Source of the DNA: Leptotrichia sp. HSP-342
GTDB lineage: Bacteria > Fusobacteriota > Fusobacteriia > Fusobacteriales > Leptotrichiaceae
Reading direction: 5' to 3'
Length of the DNA: 64,000 nt
Assembly: GCF_041199995.1 (NCBI RefSeq)
Contig: NZ_CP165646.1
Coordinates: 1,674,001-1,738,000, forward strand
The stretch's first letter is position 1. Every line of letters starts with the position of its first letter. The translations under genes and the position numbers were made by a program. Positions 1 to 8,278 of the stretch are shown one piece after another. The notes below the pieces were generated by a model. That model searched no databases, was not told the origin of the DNA, and worked only from the letters and a program-made list of their open reading frames with translations.

Positions 1-125
1 ACGTTTTCATCACTGCTTTCTTCCCCATTTTCAGCCCATTCATAAAAGCATTCTGGACAAACTAGCATATTTCCATCCTCATAAACATATTCTGATCCAC
101 ATTTTGGACAATTTGGTAAACTCAT
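1..125 (-). CDS. PhnA/YjdM-type zinc-ribbon protein, N-terminal part
   Basis: Only the first 41 codons are in the window; the gene continues past base 1. The start reads [18 protein letters not shown] and then a second CPEC pair followed by YEWAEN, the paired-cysteine zinc ribbon that opens the PhnA/YjdM family. The family was named from its position near phosphonate genes, but its biochemical role is not established. AAAGGAAG lies a few bases before the ATG and an extended -10 lies upstream, so this is a genuine 5' end. The partial length prevents checking the C-terminal PhnA domain. Confidence 0.8.
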   Translation of the reverse strand, partial: MSLPNCPKCGSEYVYEDGNMLVCPECFYEWAENGEESSDEN

Positions 126-167
126 ATTCTATCTTCCTTTCAAATTTTATTATTTTTTTATCATATC

Positions 168-176
168 ATTATACCA
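168..176 (-). promoter_or_regulatory. Extended -10 promoter of the PhnA-like gene
   Basis: On the minus strand this reads TGGTATAAT, an extended -10 (TGnTATAAT), about 43 bases before the PhnA-like start codon. No convincing -35 is visible, which is usual for extended -10 promoters. The same TGGTATAAT occurs before the cold-shock gene in this window. Confidence 0.5.
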
Positions 177-258
177 CGAAACAGGAACTTATAAAATATG
201 TTTATTATCATAATTTTCATTTATACTGCTAATAACGTTCTTAAATTCATTTCTATAA

Positions 259-1872
259 TTATTTTATTGTTTCAGTATTAAAAGAACTTGAATACATATC
301 AATTTTTGCAGTAAACAAGGGCATTACAAAAAATGTTATAAAAAATAACATTCCATAATATGCAAAAACCGTCCATAATGGTGCTTTTCCATTAATATTA
401 AGCTGTAAAAGCGGAATTTTGCTTCCAGCGTAAATGAACCCTTCAAAAGCCTTAAAAATAACTTCTGTAATAAAAACTACTATTCCATTAAATAAAGATA
501 ATTTAAAAATATTTAGAAGTACAGCCAAAAATAAACATTGTATAACAACTGTTCCAATCGGTATTCCCACAATGTTTAATAAAAATGAAAATAATGGCAA
601 TTTTTCAAAATAATACAAAAATAAAGGAATGCTCGTAATTTGTATTGTTAAACTTAAAAATATCAAATCTACAGTATTTCTCAATACTTCGTTTTTTATT
701 TTATCCAAAATTTTTTCCTGATAAATTTTCTTAAATTCAGGATTTACAAATATTATTGCCACAACTGCCGCATACGAAAGCTGCATTGAAATATCAAAAA
801 GTGAATACGGATTTAGCACAATTATAACAATAAACGACACCAAAAGAGATTTTTTACTGTCTTCCTGTTCAAAAAGAACTCTTGCCAAAATCATCATCGC
901 TCCCATAATATAGGCACGTAAAATTCCTGGAGAAAATCCGATTAATGCACAATAGAAAGTAAGTGCTGCAAGCGCCATCAGATATTTAAACCTATATCCT
1001 AGCGACAGCCCATCCAAAATTTTCACAATCCCAATCACAACCAGACTTATATGAGTTCCAGAAATTACAATTAAATGAGCCAGTCCTGTATACTTAAACT
1101 TATCCTTCATATCCTTAGAAACCTCCGCCTTTTCTCCCAAAACTGCAGCACGTGAAAAAGCATACAAATTTTCTTCAGTTATAAACAAATTATCAAAAAT
1201 CTCCAAAATATATTTACGGACTCTATTTAATCGTGATTCTTTATATCCTAACACTTTCCCTTCAATCTTAATATTGCCATTTTTATTTACAACTTTCCTA
1301 ATTTTGTACCGCATAAGGTAAAATCCATATTCAAGCCCCTTCTTATTCTCTATGCTCGCCTGACTTTTCAAATATTTGTTATTAACCTTCAAGACACTTC
1401 CACGATTTCCATCAATCTTCACATAAAGCGTTTTTTCTCCAGAAAGTTCCCCCTTAAAAGTAACAAAATTCAGATAAAACACAAACAAAAAAATCCCTGC
1501 CAAAATTAAAATTCCAAATTGCCAAGTTCTTTTCACTTCTTCAATTCCTATTTCTATATTAAAAAACCTTACTAAATTTTGTTTCCTGCGTGAAAGTTCA
1601 GATTTTATATACTTTTTTCTAGCTTCTTTTTCTCTGAATTTCTGCATTTCCAAAATATATTTGTCAAATTCCTTATTTTCAAATTTATTTACGTTTTCTT
1701 GAGTTTGACTATTGTCATTATTTTTACTCACTTTTATATTTCCATAATTTTTTATATTTTCATTTTTATTAGATTTTTTCACGATTTTACGAAATTTTAT
1801 ATTCTCAAAATCTATTTTTTTATTTCTTTCCTCAATTATCTCATTATTTTCAAAATTTCCCCCATTTTTCAT
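259..1872 (-). CDS. comEC: ComEC/Rec2-type DNA uptake channel protein (no metallo-beta-lactamase domain)
   Basis: Predicted inner-membrane channel that carries single-stranded DNA into the cytoplasm during natural transformation. The first ~100 residues are highly charged; one membrane segment follows (about 113-135), then a DUF4131-like stretch and the polytopic Competence domain, recognisable from GLAHLIVISGTHISLV near residue 265 and a run of further hydrophobic helices. At 537 residues it lacks the C-terminal metallo-beta-lactamase domain of longer ComEC proteins, a variation seen in other bacteria. The start codon directly follows the stop of the prepilin-like gene, and its Shine-Dalgarno (GAGGAGG) is inside the last codons of that gene, so translation is probably coupled. 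The neighbouring pilin-like gene supports a role in DNA uptake. Confidence 0.85.
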   Translation of the reverse strand: MKNGGNFENNEIIEERNKKIDFENIKFRKIVKKSNKNENIKNYGNIKVSKNNDNSQTQENVNKFENKEFDKYILEMQKFREKEARKKYIKSELSRRKQNLVRFFNIEIGIEEVKRTWQFGILILAGIFLFVFYLNFVTFKGELSGEKTLYVKIDGNRGSVLKVNNKYLKSQASIENKKGLEYGFYLMRYKIRKVVNKNGNIKIEGKVLGYKESRLNRVRKYILEIFDNLFITEENLYAFSRAAVLGEKAEVSKDMKDKFKYTGLAHLIVISGTHISLVVIGIVKILDGLSLGYRFKYLMALAALTFYCALIGFSPGILRAYIMGAMMILARVLFEQEDSKKSLLVSFIVIIVLNPYSLFDISMQLSYAAVVAIIFVNPEFKKIYQEKILDKIKNEVLRNTVDLIFLSLTIQITSIPLFLYYFEKLPLFSFLLNIVGIPIGTVVIQCLFLAVLLNIFKLSLFNGIVVFITEVIFKAFEGFIYAGSKIPLLQLNINGKAPLWTVFAYYGMLFFITFFVMPLFTAKIDMYSSSFNTETIK

Positions 1873-2418
1873 CTAAATTTCCTCCTCCCATAAGTTAGCT
1901 TTTGAATAGTCATCCGAAAGATTAATTGGCTTTTTAGCCCTGTAAATACTTATAATCGGATATTTCGCCGCATTTATTGTGTTTGTGGAAATTCTATAAT
2001 AAATTTTTTCTCCCTTTTTATCCAGCAAATAAACGGAAAATCCTTTTTCAAAATTCCCTTCATTTGTGGTACGTCTTCTAAAATCAGCATTTTTATTAGA
2101 ATTATTTGTCATATAAGATAAGTTTTTGGAAATCTCCATTTTATCTATAATATCCTTTTTCCCATTTTTTTCATCCAAAAAATAGGCCCTCTTTTCAGAT
2201 ATTTTAAAATCCAGCACATATTCCTTCCTGTTGTGCTGTGCATACTGTTGAATTTTTCTAATAAACTGGCTAATATTCCTCTTCTGAATTGCGAACTCCT
2301 GATTCTGCCTCTGTTTCTGTAAATTCACAGAAACCACCATAAACAAAATCGCCATAATTGAAATATATAATAAAACCTCAATGAGTGTAAATCCATTGTT
2401 ATTCCCCTTTATTCTCAT
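1873..2418 (-). CDS. Type II/IV prepilin-like protein with N-terminal methylation motif
   Basis: The N-terminus has a short basic leader then GFTLIEVLLYISIMAIL, the class III signal cleaved by prepilin peptidase after Gly and the hydrophobic helix that packs into a pseudopilus; Glu5 of the mature form is present. The rest (about 150 residues) is a soluble, mixed region with no recognised domain. The 181-residue length fits a minor pseudopilin. It ends one base before comEC and carries that gene's ribosome binding site, so the two genes likely serve the same DNA-uptake machine. A sigma70-type promoter lies about 60 bases upstream. Which pilin subclass it belongs to cannot be told from sequence alone. 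Confidence 0.8.
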   Translation of the reverse strand: MRIKGNNNGFTLIEVLLYISIMAILFMVVSVNLQKQRQNQEFAIQKRNISQFIRKIQQYAQHNRKEYVLDFKISEKRAYFLDEKNGKKDIIDKMEISKNLSYMTNNSNKNADFRRRTTNEGNFEKGFSVYLLDKKGEKIYYRISTNTINAAKYPIISIYRAKKPINLSDDYSKANLWEEEI

Positions 2419-2473
2419 TTTCTCCCCCTTTAAAAAACTATTTTTATGTAAATTTTAATTTTAAATTAATATT

Positions 2474-2501
2474 ATTATACATCATTTTCTGAAAAAATCA
2501 A
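2474..2501 (-). promoter_or_regulatory. Sigma70-type promoter of the prepilin-comEC operon
   Basis: Minus strand: TTGATT (2496-2501), 16-base spacer, TATAAT (2474-2479), placed about 55 bases before the prepilin start codon. The rest of 2419-2670 is A/T-rich with no gene that I can see. Confidence 0.55.
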
Positions 2502-2671
2502 ATGTTTTTTAATAAATTAATTTTATATCCTTAATATATCTTCAGTAATAATATTTTACTAAATTTCTTAGACTTTCGAAAAAAATATTTGCTGTTAGAG
2601 TTATGGAGCAATGAAGAGAAATAAATTTATAAGTACTTTGATTATTTAAATGGGGGTTAGTATTAGTATAA

Positions 2672-2695
2672 AAAGTCAGTATTTCTACTGACTTT
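2672..2695 (-). terminator. Intrinsic terminator after the broken AAA-ATPase gene
   Basis: Perfect 10-bp stem AAAGTCAGTA/TACTGACTTT around a GAAA loop (minus strand), followed by TTTTAT. It lies 38 bases past the old stop codon of the pseudogene, so it is the original terminator of that gene. Confidence 0.75.
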
Positions 2696-2985
2696 ACAAG
2701 TAAACTTATTTTATTTAAACTTCCTAAAAGAATTATACTTCTCTCTTAAATTTAACTTCCATTTCCTTCCCCAAAAACGCCATTCCAACTTTCAGAATAT
2801 TGTTAATTCCAGCATTTTTAAGTACTGAAGCATACTCTTTTTCTTCAATTTGCTGTAATGCAACTTCACATTCCTTTTCCAGTTTTTCTTTAATTTCATT
2901 TTTATTCAAATTATTTCCAAAATCAACAATTTTGAGTTCCAGAATGATTCCTTCTTTTCTTTTTTCAAGATTTTTAGGCTTTAAT

Positions 2986-4171
2986 CATGACAAACGCATG
3001 AAAAAAATCTAAAAAAAGGTATAATATTACTGAGATATTTTATGAAAGAAGCTGGTAAAAATGTCGGAAAATAACCAAAATCTAAAAGAATTGTTAATAT
3101 ATATTACTCAAATAGAGGACAAGCGACAGACTTCAAAAATAAAACACAAGTTAAGTGACATTGTTATGATTACTCTTTTTGCTATGCTTGCGAATGTTGA
3201 ATATTGGGAAGAGATTGAGGAATTTGGGAAACTATATCTTAAAGCATTAAAAAGATACTTGGAGCTGCCAAATAGAGTTCCTTCGCATGATGCTATTCAA
3301 AGAGTCATGGCTACAATAGAGCCTGAAGTTACAGAAGTTCTTTTGACAAAATGGATGGAGTTAAAAATTTCCGGGGAATATAAAAAAATAAGAAAAATAT
3401 TGAATATTGATGGGAAATTTTTAAACGGAATGAAGAATAAAAACAACAGCCCGTTAGACATAGTATCTGCGTATTCCAAAGAAGATGGAATCTGCTATTC
3501 ACAAGTGGCGCTTGAAGGAAAAGGGAATGATATAGAAGCGATATTACGTCTGCTTGATAAAATCTCAGTAAAGGAATGTATAGTTACAATAGATGCGATA
3601 GGAACCCAGAAAGAAATCATAAAAAAGCTAGGAAAGAAGAAGGGTTATTTCTGTCTCCAGGTAAAAGGGAACCAGAAGACTTTAAAAGAAGATATAGAAG
3701 ATTACTTTGCTGACAAGGGATTCAGAAAAAAATTAAAGGAAGAAGGAATGGAAGGAAGTAAAAGGGATAGGTGCATCATTTTAACAACAGAAGAAAATGG
3801 AAAAAAGCAGGAACAGAAAAGGTATTACATAACAAATACAGCAGGGGGAGTGGAAGAATTTGTAAGAGCGGTAAGAGGACATTGGGCAATAGAAAGTTAT
3901 CATTGGATACTGGATATGACATTCAGAGAAGATGCAAATAAGACATTAAACAAAAATGCGGCAAGAAACTTAAATATTCTAAGGAAATTAGCAATCTCAA
4001 TACTGGAAGAACTGCCGTTCAGAAAGAAATTTAGCAGAAGGATAAAGAGATATATCATATCATTAGATGTAAGAAGATATTTAAAATTATTTTTTGATAT
4101 ATAGAAATGCTGTTGTTAAAAAAATGGATAAATATAAAGAAATAGTTTAAAATATTCATGCGTTTGTCGTG
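2986..4171 (+). mobile_element. ISAs1-family insertion sequence, complete
   Basis: 1186-bp element with 15-bp terminal inverted repeats, CATGACAAACGCATG at the left and its complement with one mismatch (CACGACAAACGCATG) at the right. It is flanked by an exact 9-bp target duplication GGCTTTAAT (2977-2985 and 4172-4180). It carries one transposase gene and sits in the PD-(D/E)XK nuclease part of the AAA-ATPase pseudogene. The intact duplication and uninterrupted transposase suggest a recent insertion. Confidence 0.93.
3061..4104 (+). CDS. ISAs1-family DDE transposase
   Basis: 347 residues, full length for the ISAs1 family. It has the family's N-terminal region (KHKLSDIVMITLFAMLANVEYW), the first catalytic Asp in NIDGKFLNG near residue 120, the second in VTIDAIGTQKEI near 178, and the conserved GHWAIESYHWILDMTFREDAN block near 272-292 that holds the catalytic Glu. 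The gene fills the element between the inverted repeats and has no visible lesion, so it is probably active. These proteins are also called H-repeat-associated proteins in enteric bacteria. Confidence 0.92.
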   Translation: MSENNQNLKELLIYITQIEDKRQTSKIKHKLSDIVMITLFAMLANVEYWEEIEEFGKLYLKALKRYLELPNRVPSHDAIQRVMATIEPEVTEVLLTKWMELKISGEYKKIRKILNIDGKFLNGMKNKNNSPLDIVSAYSKEDGICYSQVALEGKGNDIEAILRLLDKISVKECIVTIDAIGTQKEIIKKLGKKKGYFCLQVKGNQKTLKEDIEDYFADKGFRKKLKEEGMEGSKRDRCIILTTEENGKKQEQKRYYITNTAGGVEEFVRAVRGHWAIESYHWILDMTFREDANKTLNKNAARNLNILRKLAISILEELPFRKKFSRRIKRYIISLDVRRYLKLFFDI

Positions 4172-5637
4172 GGCTTTAATAACACATCATATCTGCCTTT
4201 CCCTGCAAAATTATTTGAAGTTATTTCGTATTCTCGTTTTAGCATTAAAACTAATCCAAGCATTAATCAGTGATAAAACTGCTCCTTGTAAATCCCGCTC
4301 ACATCAAATATTCCAACATTTTCAAGCAAAATTTTCCTTAATTCCAATTTAAATTTGTCAATATCTCCAATTCTCAAAGCATTTATCATACTTAAAAACA
4401 AATTATAGTTTTCAAAATACACATCAATAAACATTTTTGAAAACATTTTTAATATTTCCTCATTTGGAATTTTTAAATATGCGTCTTCATCATCTTCATC
4501 GTATTTTTGTGCTAGAGTTAAATATCCGCTGTGAAAAAATAAATTCCATATATTTTCCGAAAAGTTTGCTTCCAAATTTTCAAAAGTCATATTCTCATTG
4601 ATTATTTTTAAAATACTTTTTTTGTTTAAAAGCCTTGAAAAATCATCAAATATTTCATCGCTTAACTTTTTCAAATACAGCTTTATAAGCTCATTTCCAC
4701 TTGTGTTTACCCAATATGTCTTTAACTTCCCATCAGCTAAAAAGTTAATAATTGACCAAGGGTTATAAACTCTCACATCTCCAAATAAATATCCATTATA
4801 CCATTTTTGGATATCTGCCAAATCGTATTCAAAATCAAAATCCTTCAACGCCTTTTCCACTTCAGACTCAGTAATTCCAAAATATTCAGTAAATTTATCA
4901 TTTAGTATAGTATTCACCTTCAAATTATTCAGCCCTGAAAAGATATTTTCTTTTGCAACACGCAATATTCCCGTTATGACCCCCATTTCGAGATATTCAT
5001 TATCTTTTAAAACTATCCCATAAAAACTTTTGAAAAAGTCTATCGCTTCTTCATAATATCCCTTTATATAGGCATCTATTATCGGCTGATCATATTCATC
5101 TATTAGAATTATTACTTTTTTCCCATAATATTCGTACAAACGTTTCGACAAATAAAATAAAGAAGATTTCCAATTTGCTGAGTCCAAGCCTCTTCTCACA
5201 GAATTAAATTCTTCAATTTCAATTTCATCCATTTTTTCAGTCAAGAATTTACAATCTGTATATAAATTTCTGATTATTTCTTTAACTCTTTTAAACCCAT
5301 TTTCCCAATTTTTTTCGCCATAAGTTCTAAATGAAATGGAAATTACGGGATAATTCCCCTGTTTTTCAAAATATCTACTTTCAGAAATATCCAGATTTTC
5401 AAACAATTTTTTATTTTCATCTTTTTTCTCGATATCAAAAAAATATTTTAACATCGATATATTAAGCGTTTTCCCAAACCTTCTTGGACGAGTGAATAAA
5501 TTAACCTTAAACCCGTCTTCCAAAAGATTTTCAATAAATTTTGTCTTATCAAAATAATAATAATTTTTTTTAATTATTTCTTTAAAATCTGATATTCCTA
5601 TTGGTAATTTTTTTTTCATCATAGATTGTAAAATATA

Positions 5638-6680
5638 TTGCGACAAACTAAAAAAATATAAAAACTCATGATAATTTCGTGTTAAAATGTTAGTAACGAC
5701 AAAAACATTAACGAAAGGAAATATATCATGAGCCATAAATATTTTACCATAAATGAAAGAAATAAACTAGAGGTTCTGCTAAAGGAAAATTACAAAATTT
5801 CTAAAATTGCCAAAATCCTTAACAGGCACAGGGCTACCATTTACCGTGAAATCAAAAGAATTAATGGCGAATACTCTTCTGAGAATGCTCAAGAAAATGC
5901 CAATACAAAATCTGCTAATAAAGGAAGAAACTCAAAAATTACTGCTGAATTGAAAAATCTGATAGAGGACAGACTCTGTAAAACCTGGTCTCCTGAACAA
6001 ATTGCTGGCAGGGAATTAAAGGGGAGACTGTCATTTAAAACTATCTATAACTGGTTGTACAGTAATTTTCTAGATGTTTCCCTGAATGTCTTGAGAAGAA
6101 AGGGAAGGAAAGCGAAAACTAAGGAGATGAGAGGAAAATTCAATATTGGGAAGACAATTGGCGATAGACCTGAAGAAGTCAAGAAAAAAGAAGTTTTTGG
6201 GCATTGGGAGCTAGACTCGGTAGTTTCATCAAGAGGGGAAAGCAAAGCCTGCTTTGCAACATTTGTGGAATTGAAGACAAGGTTTTATGTGGCAATAAAG
6301 ATGAAAAATAGAAGTAAAAATTCAGTGTTAGAAGCAATAAAACGGCTGACAGCCAGTATTCCACAAGGAGCATTCAAGACTTTCACATCAGACAGGGGGA
6401 AGGAATTTTCATGCTGGGAAGAAGTGGAGAAGCTGGGAATAGAATTCTATTTTGCAGATCCTTACTGCTCATGGGAGAGAGGATGCAACGAAAACAGCAA
6501 CGGTCTTCTAAGAGAATTTTACCCAAAGAAGACCGACATATCAAAAATAGATACAGAAGACTTGATAAGAACTTTAATGCTGATAAATTCGAGACCAAGA
6601 AAATGTTTAAACTATGCAACGCCATTTGAAAAATTTTTACACGAAATTAGTTTTTAAAAAAATTTGGTAAAATGTCGCAA
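5638..6680 (+). mobile_element. IS30-family insertion sequence
   Basis: About 1043 bp. The outer ends share TTGCGACA in inverted orientation (5638-5645 and 6673-6680), and a second inner block (TAATTTCGTGT plus A/T) is repeated inversely at both ends, giving imperfect inverted repeats of about 45 bp. A target duplication is not clear (at most AT). It lies immediately upstream of the AAA-ATPase pseudogene and separates that gene from its former leader; a possible old ribosome binding site (GGAAGGA) remains near 6720 on the minus strand. Confidence 0.82.
5728..6657 (+). CDS. IS30-family transposase
   Basis: 309 residues. The N-terminal helix-turn-helix is clear (MSHKYFTINERNKLEVLL, then IAKILNRHRATIYREIKR). 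The DDE core is intact: HWELDSVVS near 156, FTSDRGKEF near 214, and NENSNGLLREFYPK near 252 with the catalytic Glu. AAAGGAAA precedes the ATG at a normal distance. The gene appears complete and possibly active. Its promoter lies within the left inverted repeat region. Confidence 0.93.
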   Translation: MSHKYFTINERNKLEVLLKENYKISKIAKILNRHRATIYREIKRINGEYSSENAQENANTKSANKGRNSKITAELKNLIEDRLCKTWSPEQIAGRELKGRLSFKTIYNWLYSNFLDVSLNVLRRKGRKAKTKEMRGKFNIGKTIGDRPEEVKKKEVFGHWELDSVVSSRGESKACFATFVELKTRFYVAIKMKNRSKNSVLEAIKRLTASIPQGAFKTFTSDRGKEFSCWEEVEKLGIEFYFADPYCSWERGCNENSNGLLREFYPKKTDISKIDTEDLIRTLMLINSRPRKCLNYATPFEKFLHEISF

Positions 6681-6778
6681 TTAATATTGCAATTTATGTC
6701 ATATTATTTTTCATTAAAAATCCTTCCCCCCTCTTTTATAAAATTTTATTTCACAAAATTTTTTAATCATATTTTTCA

Positions 6779-7615
6779 TTACAATATTTCTAAATACTCC
6801 GTCAGGGAAGTTGCTTTACGCCCCAGAACTTTTTTAATATCATTTGAAATACCCGATTGTTCATTTTGGGCAATTGCAGTATAAGTTGAAACCCACGAGT
6901 CGTATTCCCATTGTTTAGCTTTCCAGATTTTACGTGATTCATAAGCCTCTTCTACCGTTTCATCAATATACTTAATTTCTTTCCCAAAATATTTACTTAC
7001 AATTTTTACAATTTCCTCCATTGTGAATTCTTCAGGTCCTGTCATATTCAAAGTCTGATTTTCCCATTTTTCTGGATTTTCCAAAATTTTAGCAGCCACT
7101 TCTGACACATCCGAACGCACCACAGCCGAAACTTTACCATTTCCAGCAGGCCCTTTTATTTCTCCATATTCTCTACATAGATTTACAAAGAAATCCGCAT
7201 AAAAATTATCTCTCAAAAATGTATATTTAAATCCATTTTCTTTAATGTATTCCTCAGTTGCATAATGATCTCTTCCCAATGTAAATATTGAATTTTTTGA
7301 AGCATTGTAAAACGAAAGATAAATAATGTGCGAAACTCCTGATATTTTAGCCGCATCAATAAAATCCTTATGTTGCTGAACACGATTAGGATTTTCTGAA
7401 CCAGACACCATAAAAAGTACCTCAATTCCTTCCAATGATTTTATAGTATCCTCTGATTTATCATAATTTGATTTAAAAACATCAGAAAATCCAATTTTTT
7501 CAGCTTTTTCCTTATTTCTAGCCAAATTTCTCACTTTTATTCCATTTTCTTTACATAATCTTGAAACCATGCCACCTAAATTTCCTGTTACTCCAGTTAC
7601 TGCGATTTTAGCCAT
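6779..7615 (-). CDS. NmrA/QOR2-type NAD(P)-binding SDR family oxidoreductase
   Basis: 278 residues beginning MAKIAVTGVTGNLGGMVSRL, the TGxTGxxG dinucleotide-binding loop of atypical short-chain reductases. The overall layout (Rossmann N-terminus, YLSFYNASKNS, then FLRDNFYADFF and a C-terminal TGPEEFTMEEI segment) resembles the YtfG/QOR2 NAD(P)H:quinone oxidoreductase and NmrA-like group. The substrate cannot be assigned. It starts only 25 bases after the doc-like gene, so it may be read from the same transcript. Confidence 0.8.
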   Translation of the reverse strand: MAKIAVTGVTGNLGGMVSRLCKENGIKVRNLARNKEKAEKIGFSDVFKSNYDKSEDTIKSLEGIEVLFMVSGSENPNRVQQHKDFIDAAKISGVSHIIYLSFYNASKNSIFTLGRDHYATEEYIKENGFKYTFLRDNFYADFFVNLCREYGEIKGPAGNGKVSAVVRSDVSEVAAKILENPEKWENQTLNMTGPEEFTMEEIVKIVSKYFGKEIKYIDETVEEAYESRKIWKAKQWEYDSWVSTYTAIAQNEQSGISNDIKKVLGRKATSLTEYLEIL

Positions 7616-7640
7616 TTTATTTTCCCCTACTTTTTTTATT

Positions 7641-8012
7641 TCAGATATACTTTTTCAATTTTTCTTTAAAATCTTCTCTATTAATCTTATTTTCTACAAA
7701 TTCAACAACTAAATCTTCCATATCCCTAATATATTCCGTTATTTTTTCATCATACCCATTTTCTATCAAAAAATATGCCCCAACAGCAATAGAAGTCCTT
7801 TTATTTCCATCATTAAAAAAATGATTTTTTGATATGCTAAAAATTATATATGTTAACTTATCTAAAAATTCAGGATAATATAAATCATTTTGTACAAAAT
7901 CACATACTTTTTCTATTCCTGATTTATCCTTATATCCTTCTAAACCACCTGATAACTCTAAAACTTTATTATGTATTTTTAAAATGTCACAAACTTCAAA
8001 ATATTTAATCAT
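7641..8012 (-). CDS. doc: Death-on-curing (Doc/Fic-fold) toxin
   Basis: 123 residues. The motif HFFNDGNKRT at 64-73 matches the Doc version of the Fic motif (HxFxDxNKR), where Doc phosphorylates EF-Tu and stops translation. The upstream helix carrying the short IHNKVLELSGG block also fits the family. The gene overlaps the upstream antitoxin gene by one base (TAATG), the usual coupled toxin-antitoxin arrangement. The Doc fold is secure; toxicity of this copy is inferred. Confidence 0.86.
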   Translation of the reverse strand: MIKYFEVCDILKIHNKVLELSGGLEGYKDKSGIEKVCDFVQNDLYYPEFLDKLTYIIFSISKNHFFNDGNKRTSIAVGAYFLIENGYDEKITEYIRDMEDLVVEFVENKINREDFKEKLKKYI

Positions 8013-8221
8013 TATTTATCACGCATTCTAATAAAAACATCTTTATTTTCTTCCATTTTATTAAATAAAATATCCATTGAATTCTTTTCAATTTTGTTTT
8101 CTTCAACAAATTTAGCCATCAATTGAACTAATACATCACTTTCACTTTTTCCAGTTTTTTTTACAGCTTTTTTAAATTCATTAATTATTTTATTATTTTC
8201 TATTTCTGCAATATATGTCAT
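8012..8221 (-). CDS. Antitoxin partner of the Doc-like toxin
   Basis: 69 residues from the ATG at 8221, which has GGGGTGA seven bases upstream; a GTG three codons earlier (8230) overlaps that ribosome binding site and is unlikely to be used. The N-terminal part (IAEIENNKIINEFKKAVKKTG, with KSESDVLVQLMAKFVEEN after) looks like a ribbon-helix-helix DNA-binding domain, not the Phd fold normally paired with Doc. The short C-terminal tail would be the toxin-neutralising part. Assignment rests on size, position and the one-base overlap with doc. Confidence 0.7.
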   Translation of the reverse strand: MTYIAEIENNKIINEFKKAVKKTGKSESDVLVQLMAKFVEENKIEKNSMDILFNKMEENKDVFIRMRDK

Positions 8222-8278
8222 CGTAATCACCCCTAATTTAATTTTTCTTTTTAAAAATTCCTCTCCCTTTATTAAACT

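Larger units (their letters stand above)
2733..5619 (-). pseudogene. AAA-ATPase-like / PD-(D/E)XK nuclease gene, broken by a stop codon and an ISAs1 insertion
   Basis: Copy of the intact gene at 26669-28363. From the ATG at 5619 (MKKKLPIGISDF) the reading frame follows the intact paralogue through the RRFGKT Walker A and VIILIDEYDQPI Walker B motifs to SGIYKEQFYH, where a TGA replaces a Gly codon (GGA in the paralogue). After that stop the frame is still recognisable (LMLGLVLMLKREYEITSN, then GRYDVLLKP) up to the IS at 4171, and it resumes exactly at the other end of the element with KNLEKRKEGIILELK, ending at 2733. Removing the IS and one copy of its 9-bp duplication restores the frame across the junction. 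The C-terminus is the DUF1703-type nuclease (D...ELK). IS30 replaces the 5' leader, and no ribosome binding site is visible before the ATG. The stretch 5620-5736 is open in frame but belongs to the IS30 end. Confidence 0.9.

Noticed and set aside
4267..4269. TGA at the C-terminal end of the AAA-ATPase copy as a recoded (selenocysteine) codon
   Set aside because: The intact paralogue has GGA (Gly) there, and the IS breaks the gene further on, so a nonsense mutation is simpler.
5620..5736. In-frame N-terminal extension of the AAA-ATPase pseudogene
   Set aside because: It reads antisense through the IS30 left end; the paralogue starts at MKKKLP, which lies at 5619 here.
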